In this document: positions 1 through 11,700 of the stretch, one piece after another
How positions within the stretch are numbered: the first letter of the stretch is position 1
How the letters are laid out: each line of letters opens with the position of its first letter
Origin: Mariannaea sp. PMI_226
Lineage: Eukaryota; Ascomycota; Sordariomycetes; Hypocreales; Nectriaceae
Reading direction: 5' to 3'
Assembly (NCBI GenBank): GCA_024336345.1
Contig: JANFOG010000002.1
Span: 1,240,001-1,304,000, forward strand
DNA: 64,000 bases
Translations under genes and position numbers: made by a program
The notes under the pieces: model-generated
What the model was told of the DNA's origin: nothing
Database searches by the model: none
Seen by the model: the letters and a program-made list of their open reading frames with translations, nothing else

Positions 1-8
1 CACCACAG

Positions 9-1592
9 ATGATGCAACCCGCGCCGGCCATGGCCCATCACCAGCTTCCTATGCTGAACACCACCTGGCCGAGCCAGCTAACAAATCCATCTCCTTCAAC
101 CAGCTATTCGGCCCCTCACTCAGCTCCTCCTCTAACTATGCCAACTGTGACGAGCGCACCACCTGCTGATCCTCCGAAATTGCCTGCACAGCCAGAGAAG
201 TCGAGAAAGACTTTGTCTACAGAACAGAAGCGGGCTATGTGCCAGTTTCATGAAGACAACCCAGGAATTCGACAAGCAGATATTGGGTTTCGGTTCGGAG
301 TGGAGAGGAGGTAAGCTTTTTCTTGGTAGACTCCTGGACCTCACTTGTTCGCGATATCGTACAAGCTGTCCAGCAAGATGCAAACGTAAATCTAACCATA
401 TGGCCTTGACAGTACCGTTTCCAAGGTTCTTAGACAAAAGGACCAGTACCTTAAGCGAGAGGAACCAGATCTTGCGGCTCTAAAACGAGCCAAGCAGAAG
501 CATCCTGATTTCGATCGGACACTGAGCAACTATATTAGGAGACAGCTAACCCGTGGTTTCGAGGTCACCGATGATGAGATTCTGGAACAAGCAAAGCTAT
601 TCGCCCATGCCAGTGGGAACCAAGACAACATCATGAACAATCTGACCAGTAATTGGCTGCAAAAGTTCAAACAGAAGCACGGCATTGGTGCCAACAAACT
701 CATGCGGCGGGCCTCAGAGCCCAACATACCCAACAGCGCTAGAATGCCCAAGCTGGCAGTGCGGACAGACAAGACTTTGCATGGCCTCCCGCCCTCATCA
801 CCTACTACGCAGCTCTCGCCACTGTCGGGAAGCAGGAGTGATGAGGAGACTCATACTGATGGGCTAGGTTTCAGTTATGGCTACAAGCACCCCGAGTCCC
901 ATAACTCGACAACGTCTCTGGTGAGCGACATTCGAACAGACACGAATAACTCGTCCTTCTCGGGAACTATGAGCCCGACAGGGCACTTCACCTTCTCGCC
1001 TGACCCCAACGTTGGAGGGTTCCCGATGGACCAGCTACGCAGCAACAACCATTCTGATTTCCAGCAGCATAGCCGTGAAAAGAGAAGCAACACGTTTCCG
1101 TCGCTCAACATGGACTATGTGAACCAGGCTGCCACACAGGGGGAACCGACAACACCTCGACACCAGCCATCGTCCACAGCTCCATCATCGGCTTTGGACT
1201 CGCCTGCCATCGACCTATCTATGCCCTTTCCCCTCGATACCAGCATGAACTCGCCACCCAGGCCATTGCGTCGCAGCAGCAGCAACTCGAGCATGACGAA
1301 TAGATCGGCGACGAATTCGGCAACAGCCAGCGGTATCTCAAATACCCCTGTCGATTCCTCCCCTGTGTCGCCCTCTCAAGAAGATGCCCGTCGAGCAGCT
1401 GCCACATTGCTCAGCTACATCCAGCATGTGGGCACGTTTGATACGAACGAATACAAGACCATCGTGCAGCTCACCAAAAAGCTGCAGATCCACCAGCACC
1501 AGCCTGGGAGACCGTCGATAGGGGGCCTCTCAAGGATCCCAGAAGGTGATGTCGAGCTTCCTCCGATGATTGCCCGGATGGAGTCGATATGA
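9..1592 (+). CDS. CENP-B-type helix-turn-helix DNA-binding protein (5' end possibly incomplete)
   Basis: Exons 9-310 and 413-1592, giving 493 aa from the first ATG in the window. The frame is open to the window edge, so the true start may lie upstream. Residues about 67-115 form a pipsqueak/CENP-B N-terminal HTH (TEQKRAMCQF ... FGVERSTVSKVLRQK); the intron splits the recognition helix, and splicing creates the motif GVERSTVSKVL. A second CENPB/Tc5-type HTH follows at about 120-191, ending in WLQKFKQKHGI. The remaining 300 residues are Ser/Pro/Asn-rich and probably disordered, apart from a short helical segment near residues 425-460 (DARRAAATLLSYIQ). There is no DDE endonuclease domain, so this looks like a domesticated DNA-binding module and not an active transposase. 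Family knowledge suggests a nuclear, sequence-specific binder; the target is unknown. Confidence 0.85.
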
Positions 1593-3247
1593 ATTGGCCC
1601 GTATGAGGTTTCTCTTTATCTACTTTCTGGGATGGCGTTCTCGGATTCTGTTTCATTTTTTGGTATTAAGTTTTGCTCTCTTCTTGTACACTGCCAACAG
1701 GATGCCCATCCTTTCAGAGGAATGGGGACCATGCCCAGAGAAACCAAGGGAATATTTTGAATGGGCCCAGGGACCAAGCGAGAGGCAGGCCTTTGAGGCT
1801 GCAGCTTGGATTGAACACTATGGCGGGAAGTATTTCCCTCGGGTGCTCACGCAGACCAGGGGACGAAAGACGACAACAACAACCCAAAACATTATTCAGC
1901 AACTGACCACTTTTAAGCGGCATATTGCCAACACCTGACATTTCTGAACACATTATTTACGTTCTGAGAGTCAATTCATCAAAGAGATTGGATATAAGCC
2001 CGACGATACCTCATGGCGTCTTAACGAGTCGGGGGTTCATTCCAATAGCGCGAATCGCAAACCACAAACCGAGACCGGTACTATTCATATATATCATTAT
2101 TAGCCGAACAGTTTCTCTTCGGCAATGCATAAGTTCTTGGAAAGTAGCTATTTTTTATACCCGATACCAAACAACCTGGAAGACTTATTCTCCCGCTCAC
2201 GCGAACATTGGAAAAATTATTTATGGTACTAGCCTTCTTGAAGGCTGTCGTCACATTCTTACATATTGTTTTACACCTTGGTTGATTTACTGGAGGAGCT
2301 ACTAAGCATTGAGAAGGAGGACCGAAGCAGAAAGAAGAAAGCGACGGTAGGGAATTGAGCGAATATGCACGACGGGTAACGCGATCTCTAACGGCGGATA
2401 CACGGGCGTCCTCAACGGACAACGGCGAATCTAAGGCTTTCATAGCCTTTCAGCAGTTGCATGCACCATGGCATTTTTTCTATATTTCCTCTCTTCTATT
2501 TCCTATTGTTCTATCCGTTGTCGAGCTTGCTGGATTTCCATTGGGAAGCATCGAAGGGGAAGCATAATCCTCTCATTTGGTGCCTGTTTTTGCTCATGAG
2601 TTGTCAGTTATTTTGTAACTACAATTTCTTTCACTCCCCCTTTTCTTTTTTCTCCTTTTTTTTTTTCCCTTTCTTCTACTTTATTCTTAGGGTTCAAGAC
2701 TTGAAGGGGGGGTGATTGCTGCAAGGCAATGTATGGGGGTATTGGCAATGGGCATGTGCATGGCAATGCACTGGATGGAAAGGGGCGGATAGGAAACAAT
2801 GATGTTATTGGGCATTGTCTGGGACCAAGAAATTGGAAAAAGTACCAGGGAAGAAAACCTGGCTTGGCCTCAAGACTATTCTTGTAATCGAGAGCGAGAC
2901 ACGACAAAACTCAACCAGAGTTGGGGGCTTTACGGAACCAAGGGCTGGAGCGGTTTCCCTTCTCATCACAAGAGGCATTCCTAGTCAACGTCCAGATAAT
3001 TCCAGGATAGGAATGGGCGGCATTTGTGCATTTGGAAATGTCTTTGCTCTTGAAATAAATGCAACCACAAAACATGGAGAGTACCTGTGTACTTGTGCAT
3101 TATAGTACCCAACCGTACCGAGTGAGTCTTTCTTGTGACCAAATTATCATTATCGTATCATTGCAGTCGTGAGTATATTGTAAAAGTAGCCTTGTACCTC
3201 TTCAAACAAGGGGAAAAAAAGCCACTTGTATGCATCTAGGCATTAAA
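1593..3247. other. Convergent intergenic region, no gene seen
   Basis: This is 1.65 kb between the stop codons of the CENP-B-like gene and the PXA gene. It holds short unconserved-looking ORFs and T-rich tracts (about 2637-2690) that may mark 3' UTR or terminator sequence. A 13-bp perfect hairpin word (TTCAAGACTTGAA) sits at about 2693-2705. I see no coding or RNA gene. Confidence 0.6.
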
Positions 3248-6200
3248 TCAACCAAGTCTTTCTTCCTGCAAGTCTACAACGCCCTTCTCACTCAGCTCTG
3301 GCAACAGCCTAACCAGAATCAGCTCCAGGATGCCATACATCAGGTGCTTGTTGCAGTACTCGTCATCGAGGATCAGGAGCAAGTGCTCCAGCTCGTCAAT
3401 GAGCTCTTCATCGGAGACATCTTTACCACCACCACCAACACCGCCGGGGCGTGGCAGCAAACGCCCCCCCAAGTACAGTCTCCCCACTCCGCTCGGTAAG
3501 AGAGACCAAAGAGCGTTAGCGGCCTTGCGTCGGAGGGCCTGTAGTTCCGCGTCGGAGGCTGGAGGGAATAAAGTCGGTTGGCCAGGGGCGTTGTTGGGAA
3601 ACAGGACGCCTCGGAGGGTGCGTAGAAGGAATGGGAGGTGATCAGGGGAGAGGAGAGACTGGATGTGATGTGAGAGGAGTCTGCCGAAGGAGTTAGCAAA
3701 AAAAAAAAAAGGTTTGATGCACCACAAATTTTGCAAGAGGCCGCGAGCCGTGGGGAAAAGAGGCATCTATGCAGTTGCAAGGGGGCGTATGCGTGAGCGT
3801 ATGCGTGAGCGTATGCACGTGTTGAGAGTGGGTGTGCTAAGGGGGATAGGGAAGGGGAGGGGGGTTTAACACGAGGCAGCGAATTGTCCCATTGGGTAGT
3901 GTACTGAAGATGTCGAAACTGGCCGAGGTGGGATAGTGCAGCAACCGGCAGATGTGCAGGGCCGAGTGTTGACACCAAGTGGGAAGAGATGTAGACCATG
4001 CCTTGTCCATGTTGGTACCAAAAGGGGAGGGGAGGGGGGTGGCCCTGGGCAGAGGATGTTGGGTGGTGCGGGGGAGATCAGAGCAGTGTGTCTGACCGCG
4101 AGATTGCACAGCAGCCGATGTTGGAACACTGCATGTTCAGGGCTGTAGCGGCAGCTGACAAGGTGGTGTGGGATGTCGTAACAATGTCACCACAGAGTCG
4201 CCCCCAATCTTCACAAGCAGGACTCAGAAATGCATTGCAACCAGACGATAGACGCATGTCGACATGGGGTATTGCCGCTTCTCATGCATGAGCCAGTACT
4301 CTCCCCTCCCCGGCCCCTGCGTGCGGCCATCTCGAAAACTGTCGCGACTCGCGGTACGCAAGCTATGGTGTGGGCAGAACATGCGATAGCTAGGCTACTC
4401 TTCCAAGGAGGGAGCAGCATGCTTGGCTTAGTCGTCGGGGTGGCACGGGACGAGGACGGAGGCTAGTTATGATGAGAAAGCCTCGACGTTGGATTCTGGC
4501 GAGTAGCTGACATTCCGGCTAAGTCCGGGCGCGTAAAATCGACTTCTTTGTGGACGGCGTATTCGAATCTGGTGCAATCGGAAGCCAGAGATCCCTTTCC
4601 GCGTTTCCATTGGCCGCAGCATCCTTGAGGGCGGACCCATCAAGTCCATGAGGGTCCCCCCGTCTGAGAGGTCCCTTCTAAAGTACGTCGAACTCGGGTA
4701 GAGTGACCAGCGGCGCTATTCAGTTCATCACACGATCGGGGTGGAGCGTGGATAGATTGATATGCAAGTGACCAAAGCTTGAGATGAGTAATGTTCGAGC
4801 CGTTAAGGAAGCTAAGCGGCCCGGATCCTAGTCTGGGCGGTCGGTGATGAATCGGTCGACGAGAGCTTGCGTAGGAAAGTAATCCAGTGACTTGTGGATT
4901 ATGCGAGGTGATAAAGGGCAATACAGCAAGCGTGCGGCGTAGATGGGGAGAAGGAAGCAATGGAACATGCATATCTTACCTATCGACAGGCCCATTGAGG
5001 CCGGCTATTCGTCCGGGTCCGTGGACCACCCCGAGCTGTAATAATGACAGAAAGCCGTCAAGCCACGGCATTCGCAGGTGGATTTCGGCGAGGTTCCCCA
5101 GGCACGTCCATATCCGAAAGGAGAGGATGGGAGCCTTGACAAAACGAGAAGGTCCTGATTCGGTTGGGGATGTGTTAAGCTTGTGTTGATCTATCACATC
5201 TCTCTTTTCGTCAGAGGGTGTAGTTCTAGGAGGCAAAGATGAAGCCATAGTTAGAGTTGTAGTGATGAGCCGGATGCATCCGACTAGCAGCATGCCAAGA
5301 TGAATTAGGCCAAGGAATATGCCGCGTATGGACCAGCCGCTGCTCCAGCTCCTCTTCAACTTGATCTCCGAAGACTGCGGACTAGTCTTGTTAGACTGTT
5401 GTCGCTTCTCTCCGTTTTGCCGTTTCTCATGCAGAACCCTTGTCGAGATACAAATTGCCTCGTATAGGAGCCACGGTTGCGATGCCTTATTGGCTATCAC
5501 ATTACCAATGATGAGCTCAGAAAAGATCCCTTCGACGAGACTGGTCAGACACGGATTTTCTAGATCCTCGGTGGGCAGAAGGATCGCTAGCACGCCCTGA
5601 ACAAGCAGCTGACGGTAGAGGGTCTCATTCTCGCGCTGGTCCGATGTAGCGATAGGATCGTCCGGATGAGGCACCGGCGCCAGGTGAGGGAGTGGGCAAA
5701 GGGCGTGATAAACCTCGCGGGGATCAGCGTCGATGGGCGGCCGCGAGAGGGTGTGATGAGCAGTCCGATAGGCTTCAGAATGGTCAGACGGCGTCGTCGA
5801 TTACGCGAAAAGAGGCGCACCTACCAGTGATGTGCTTGTCCAGCAAATCAGGTATCTCGTCTAGCAGAAGGCTCTCTACGTCAACCTTTCGAAGTCTCTG
5901 CTCTAGTGCCCGTGAACAATGCGCGATGATGTGGATGATCTCAGCTACAAAGTTCTCATCCGACGTGATCTTGCCGTACCAGCTCTGAACAAACTCTCTG
6001 AGGATGATGGCGAGAAAAGCGTAGAGCTGAAGATCAACATCATTCCGGCTGGTCAAGGGTGGGAGAAGCTCATCGATTGGGGTCTGGGCATCGCGGCTCT
6101 TGTCTCCAAGCTGCTGGGTGCATAGAGTGCGGCGGATGAGGAGAGAGGTCGCTCTATCAGAGAGGAAGTCAGTCGGGGGAGGGCGGGCAGATCGGCGGGC

Positions 6201-6320
6201 AGCAGTGTGAGGTGGCGCATCGGGTCCGGGAGAGGCAGTCTTTGGACGTGGGACCGGCGTCCGAGTGCGGATAGGAGGGGGAGCGGGAACGGAAACGGGA
6301 GCGGCGTCGGGGGCGGACAT
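3248..6320 (-). CDS. PXA-domain protein, sorting-nexin-like membrane trafficking
   Basis: Exons (minus) 6320-5825, 5772-4980, 3680-3248; 573 aa. After a Pro-rich N-terminus (1-60), the PX-associated (PXA) domain runs over about residues 60-270 (DFLSDRATSLLIRRTLC, then AFLAIILREFVQSWYGKI, then SELIIGNVIANKAS). A hydrophobic stretch at about 315-338 (GIFLGLIHLGMLLVGCI) could be a membrane segment. The C-terminal part (QSLLSPDHLPFLLRTLRGVLFPNN, and NKHLMYGILELILVRLLPEL near the end) resembles the nexin C-terminal region. Intron 1 is 52 nt. Intron 2 is about 1.3 kb, yet its splice joins GLNGPVDR to LLSHHIQSLL in frame, with donor GTAAGA and a CTAAC branch before CTTCGGCAG. The family includes fission yeast Pxa1 and acts in endosome/vacuole traffic. 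It lacks a PX domain. Confidence 0.88.
3681..4979 (-). other. Exceptionally long intron of the PXA gene
   Basis: This 1299-nt intron is about ten times the window norm. The donor GTAAGATATG is at 4979 and the acceptor CTTCGGCAG ends at 3681, with a GCTAAC branch site about 18 nt upstream. It is G+C-rich with several short ORFs, none recognisable as a protein or as a skipped exon: the protein is continuous across it. It contains the tandem repeat at 3785-3820 and an A12 tract at about 3699-3710. Confidence 0.75.
3785..3820. repeat. Three-copy 12-bp tandem repeat
   Basis: Units GCGTATGCGTGA at 3785-3796 and 3797-3808 are identical; the third (3809-3820, GCGTATGCACGT) diverges at its end and runs into CACGTG. 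It lies inside the long PXA intron. Confidence 0.9.
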
Positions 6321-6886
6321 GGCCGGGAGGATGCTCTGGCGCTATGATCCCATGGCCTGGTGCCGAGGGCGAAGAGCGGAGTTTGGAGTTATGGTCGGTA
6401 GTATATGAGGGATGAGGGAGCCGTGCGGTGGCCTCTGGAACAGCAGAACAAAGGAGGAGGTGAAGTTGATATTGAGTCGCAGACCAAGCTGCATGCCGCC
6501 GTGGCAGGCTCTTGGCTCCTTGCGTCGGGTGCGGGCTGAGCCGCGCGAACCGTGCGCTGCAGGCCTCCCAGCACGTGCATTAGCTTCGCCAACAACGTCG
6601 AGCTGGTCAGTCAGTGAGTGGTAAGTCGGTGAGTGGTACTTGGTGCAACAAAGCATCTTGAACAATTTAACCAGAATAAAGAGGAGGATCAACAAGAACA
6701 ATTCATCAGACAAAAAAGAAAAATTACAGAAGGTTTCGGGAGATGGATTTTTTCTTTCTTTTGCTCAGGAAGCAAGGCGGACGTGGTCTCGTAGAACCAA
6801 CCGCAGATAATACATGGTTTCTGTACAGTATAGCCACAATCATATACCCTCCTCTACTCTCAATCATCTGTTTCCGCACATCAAGC
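6321..6886. promoter_or_regulatory. PXA upstream region / MSS51 3' flank
   Basis: This 566-bp space between two minus-strand genes must hold the PXA promoter and leader and the MSS51 terminator. The direct repeat GTCAGTGAGTGGTAAGTCGGTGAGTGGTA (in parts) at about 6607-6637 is the only local structure noticed. No gene is seen. Confidence 0.5.
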
Positions 6887-8507
6887 TCAGTTCTCGCGGG
6901 TAGTTGTCTCATACCTAGTATGCATATGTTAGCTTTACTTGTCTAGATAGAGCAATGCGCGTGTTCAACAAAGACTGTACTGTACCTCTTGCCTCGGAAC
7001 GCCCAAACACCCCAGTTGCCACAGCTGACGTCCTGAGGATCCAGATCGTTCAAGTCCCATCTGAGACTCCTGAAAGTATTCTCGCCAGGCTGTAAGAGAA
7101 TATCGAATTCTCCCTTTGATGTCTTCTTGACCCACTCCACGTCACGCTCCATGTCAAACTGAGTATATCCTGTACTGATGATGGGCACCTTGGTCTCCAG
7201 CAGCATTGGGAGAGTTTGCTCCCACTCATGAGTGCTCGCGGGATGGCCCAGGCCAGGGTGGAAGAGAACAAAGCAGTCAAAGTAGGGGTCATAAGGGGCG
7301 AAGTGACCAGTTTGGTGAATCGTGTGATAGTAGTCAACAATGGTGCTAATCTTCATCTTGTACCAGACTCGGTCTTCCACAACAGCTCCGAAGGGGTTGG
7401 AAGGAGTGCGCTCAGGTAAAGGAAACTCATCATCTCTATTCGCCATGCTTTCAGGTCCGATGAAAATGAGGTGCAATCGAGATTCGGGAAACATATGTGC
7501 CAGCTGGACCCATGCCGGTCGCGGTAACGAGGATTCCGCACGAGCACCAAGAATGAACAGTCTCACAGGAGGAGCTTCAGGACGAAGTTGGTTGACCTTG
7601 GACCCAAGTCCTGACTTGGGTGGATGTAGGTTATATCGCAGAGCTAGTGTTCATTGTTAGTACTGTTCGGGAACTCCTGATATTCATACATACCACTGAA
7701 ACTTTTTAATCCTTCCGTAGTCAGACGACCGCCATCCTTGTAAGTGTAGGGACTCAGCTCATGGAGAACACTGCCAATCGTAACTGGGTAAGTCAAGAGG
7801 CGAGTAATCTGTCGCATCGATCGATCTGAGTTCACAGCCTCAAATTCTCTAGTATACATGAATGTATCCCAATTTGTCATGTTAATGGCAGCTTCTACCA
7901 TTTGGAGGTCAGGGAGGTTGCCTTCGTGGAAGATACGACCAGATCGAAGATCATGATCGTCCTCGTTGATCTGTCGAAGAGTATCGCAGATCTCCAAATG
8001 CTTCTCATAATCATCCATCCAATGTTCCTCGCAGCAGTACACGGGCAAACCACAGTCGGGGCACTCGAAATTGACATGCGCTGGCGCTTGGGTTCCGGTG
8101 GCTGTGTTGGCGTCGTCGGGCTTTGGTGCAATCGTCACTTGTTTGGTCGGCTTGTGGTCGGGGTGAGGGCAGTAGGCATGTTGCCTCATGAAAGCAGCTC
8201 TGCGTCGGAACTCCGGGACAGGTGAACTGGAAAACGGATGGAACAAATCATCTTGACTTAGTCGAATAGGAGTTTCTGTAGCTTTTGCTGCACTCTCGGA
8301 CTTAACAATACCAGAAGTTGAGAAGTCTCTCGTTGCTGGTGCTGTTCTCTTGTGTTCCTTGGCGATAGTCGTGTGGAAGGTCCTGAGGTTGTGGGCTGAT
8401 GTCCTCGTCAAGGCTCTTGAGGCGGCGCCAATTGCCAATTGCCTGCGAACAGAAGGGGAACATCTTCCGCAGAGGCTCGAAGCCGCGCGGCGAAAAGTTG
8501 GTTCCAT
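6887..8507 (-). CDS. MSS51: Mitochondrial MSS51-like COX1 translation factor, MYND-type zinc finger
   Basis: Exons (minus) 8507-7694, 7643-6986 and a 28-nt last exon 6914-6887; 499 aa. The first ATG is used; the codons before it are TTG/GTG. The N-terminus is Arg/Ser/Ala-rich without acids, like a mitochondrial presequence (MEPTFRRAASSLCGR). A Cys/His cluster at residues 113-174 (CPHPDH, ECPDCGLPVYCCEEH, H170, C174) is the MYND-like finger. The C-terminal half is the MSS51 C-terminal domain (GSVLHELSPY, RLFILGARAESSLP, GYTQFDMERDVEWV, NWGVWAFRGKRYE). In yeast Mss51 promotes COX1 mRNA translation and links it to complex IV assembly at the inner membrane. The last intron (71 nt, CTAAC branch) changes the tail from RYSTVFVEH to RYETTTREN, which fits the conserved GKRYE ending. 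Divergent from RSE1. Confidence 0.9.
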
Positions 8508-8786
8508 TTTCACCAAGTTGGTAGAAATTGGTCCTCAAACTATTCGGCTTGCTCGAGGTCAGCAATAATCCTCAATTGATCCCTCGCTGTGTTGTAGAGT
8601 GGGATATTTCCGAAGCTCGGACCACACCACACCTGCGCCGCAATATTATTCCTCCGACACGCGCCAAAGTTTTGGCAAAGCTCTCACAACCTCAATGTTC
8701 AACCAAACTTCAGCTTTGACGCGACACTTCAATCGACCACTACAGAGGTTGAAGCCGCGCAGGCGTGACTGCGCCCAGCCGCGAAC
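8508..8786. promoter_or_regulatory. Bidirectional promoter MSS51 / RSE1
   Basis: Only 279 bp separate the two divergent ATGs, so both promoters and leaders must share this space. No TATA box is evident. Confidence 0.6.
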
Positions 8787-11700
8787 ATGGCGACCACATC
8801 AAATATGTTCCTCTACTCGCTGACGATTCAGCCCCCGACAAACGTCGCCCAGGCGGTGTTGGGTCAGTTCGCCGGCACCAAAGAGCAGCTCATCATCACC
8901 GGTGCTGGCTCCCAGCTCACTCTTCTGCGACCCGACCCATCGCAAGGAAAGGTTGTTACTGTCCTCTCTCATGACATCTTTGGCATAATACGCTCCCTCG
9001 CGGCCTTTCGTCTCGCTGGAAGCAATAAGGGTAAGTCATTCCCAACCACCCTCTAGAGGATCTCATAGTGATGATCGAAAGCCACACTGCCGAAGCGCGA
9101 CGCACTGCGCCTTCAAACACACAATTTTTTTCATGACCCAAACGACCAAACGCTAACCTCTTGAATAGATTATTTGATATTGGCAACCGACTCTGGTCGG
9201 ATCACAATTATTGAATACCTCCCCTCCCAGAATCGCTTCCATCGACTTCACCTAGAAACCTTTGGCAAGTCTGGTGTGCGCCGGGTTATTCCAGGTGAAT
9301 ACCTGGCTTGTGATCCCAAGGGCCGAGCATGTCTCATCGCTTCCACCGAAAAGAGCAAGCTTGTCTACGTCCTCAATCGAAACTCTCAAGCCGAGTTGAC
9401 CATTTCTTCACCCCTTGAGGCCCACAAGCCAGGTGTTCTTGTAATTTCAATGGTCGCTCTGGATGTGGGCTATGCCAATCCTGTGTTTGCCGCCCTTGAA
9501 ATTGACTACTCCGAGGTAGATCAAGATCCCACGGGCCAGGCTATGGAGGAGCTGGAGACCCAACTCGTCTACTACGAGCTGGACTTGGGCCTGAACCACG
9601 TCGTGCGCAAGTGGTCAGACCCAGTAGACCCGACTGCTTCGCTCTTATTCCAAGTTCCAGGTGGAAATGATGGGCCAAGTGGAGTCCTAGTGTGTGGAGA
9701 GGAAAACATCACATACCGCCATTCCAACCAAGAGGCTTTCCGTGTCGCAGTCCCCCGAAGAAGAGGTGCGACGGAAGATCCTTCACGGAAACGCACAATT
9801 GTAGCTGGTGTGATGCACAAGCTTAAAGGTAGCGCCGGCGCCTTCTTCTTCCTTCTGCAAACTGAGGATGGCGACCTTTTCAAGCTCACGATTGACATGG
9901 TTGAGGATGAAGACGGCAATCCCACTGGGGAGGTCAAGAGACTCAAGATCAAGTACTTTGATACTGTTCCCGTGGCATCAAGCCTGTGTATTCTGAAGAG
10001 TGGTTTTCTCTATGTTGCCAGCCAGTTTGGTAACTACGCATTCTACCAGTTTGAAAAGCTAGGAGATGACGACGATGAAGTGGAGTTCTTCAGCGATGAC
10101 TTCCCAGCGGATCCAAAGGCATCATACGAACCCGTCTACTTTCATCCTCGACCCACTGAGAACCTGGCCCTGGTGGAGAGCATACCTGCCATGAACCCCC
10201 TCATCGACTGCAAGGTTGCCAATCTTACCGGCGAGGATGCGCCCCAAATCTATACCGCCTGTGGCAACGGCGCCCGTAGCACCTTCAGAATGCTGAAACA
10301 TGGCCTGGAAGTGAACGAAATCGTGGCTTCAGAACTCCCCGGAATCCCATCGGCCGTTTGGACATTGAAGCTGAACAGAGATGACGAGTACGATGCCTAT
10401 ATCGTTCTGTCATTTACCAATGGTACTCTGGTTCTCAGTATTGGTGAAACTGTTGAGGAAGTCAGTGACTCCGGCTTTTTGACCAGTGTTCCCACACTGG
10501 CTGCACAGCTTCTCGGAACCGACGGCCTCATCCAGGTACACCCTAAAGGAATTAGACATATTCGCAATGGCCATGTTAACGAATGGGCTGCTCCGCAACA
10601 CCGATCCATCGTGGCTGCCACTGCAAATGCTCACCAAGTAGCCATCGCCCTAAGTTCCGGAGAGATTGTCTATTTTGAGATGGATGGTGACGGTTCGTTG
10701 GCTGAGTATGACGAGAAGAAGGAAATGTTTGGCACCGTTACTTGCTTGAGCCTGGGTGATGTTCCTGAAGGCAGACTTCGGAGCTCATATCTCGCAGTTG
10801 GTTGTGATGACTGCACTGTCCGCATTCTCAGCTTGGATCCCGATTCAACCCTGGAAAACAAGTCAGTCCAAGCTTTGACGGCTGCACCTACAGCTCTAGC
10901 AATCATTGCCATGGACGATTCTTCCTCTGGTGGCTCGACTCTCTACCTTCATATCGGTCTACATTCCGGCGTTTATCTCCGAACTGTTCTCGATGAAGTT
11001 ACTGGAGAGCTTACGGATACGCGCCAGAAGTTCCTGGGTCCCAAGGAAGTAAAACTGTTCCAAGTCACTGTTCAGGGAAGAACATGCGTCCTCGCTCTAA
11101 GCTCCAGACCCTGGCTAGGGTATTCCGATCCCATGACTAAGGGGTTCGTTGTTAGCCCCCTCAATTACGTGGATCTTGAGTGGTCCTGGAATTTTAGCAG
11201 TGAGCAATGTGAGGAGGGAGTGGTTGGCATTCAGGGTCAATCGTTGAGGTATGTTGAAGCATTTATTTTTCTGATTTCTCTACTCGCTGCTTGTGATGAA
11301 AAAACGGGATCCTATGCCAAAGAGCTATGAGGCCTTTACGCATTTTTTCCAATTGTTCCTACTGAAAAGCATTATGCCAAACAATTATCTTTACGGCAAT
11401 CTTTGCTTTGTATGATGCTAATGATTGTTTCACCAGGATCTTCAACATTGACCGCCTGGGGGATACATTGATCCAAAAGTCTATCCCATTGACCTACACG
11501 CCAAAGAAGCTAGTGAAGCACCCTGATCAGCCTCTCTTCTACACCGTCGAATCCGACAATCATACGCTTCCACCTGATTTGCGTGCCCAGCTGCTTGCTG
11601 ATCCGAATGTTGTCAACGGAGACTCGACAGTGCTTCCTCCTGACGAGTTTGGCTATCCAAGGGGCAATCGTCGGTGGGCATCGTGTATCAGCGTCATTGA

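Noticed and set aside
1570..1938. 122-codon plus-strand ORF with a hydrophobic start
   Set aside because: It overlaps the end of the CENP-B-like gene and its 3' UTR, and lacks any recognisable domain.
3373..3999. 208-codon minus-strand ORF
   Set aside because: It overlaps the last PXA exon in another frame and extends into the intron; low-complexity Pro/Ser/His composition.
4450..4970. Possible 5S rRNA or small RNA in the PXA intron (TAAGGAAGCTAAGCGG near 4803)
   Set aside because: The resemblance to the 5S internal motif is short; the rest of the 5S sequence and its stems are absent.
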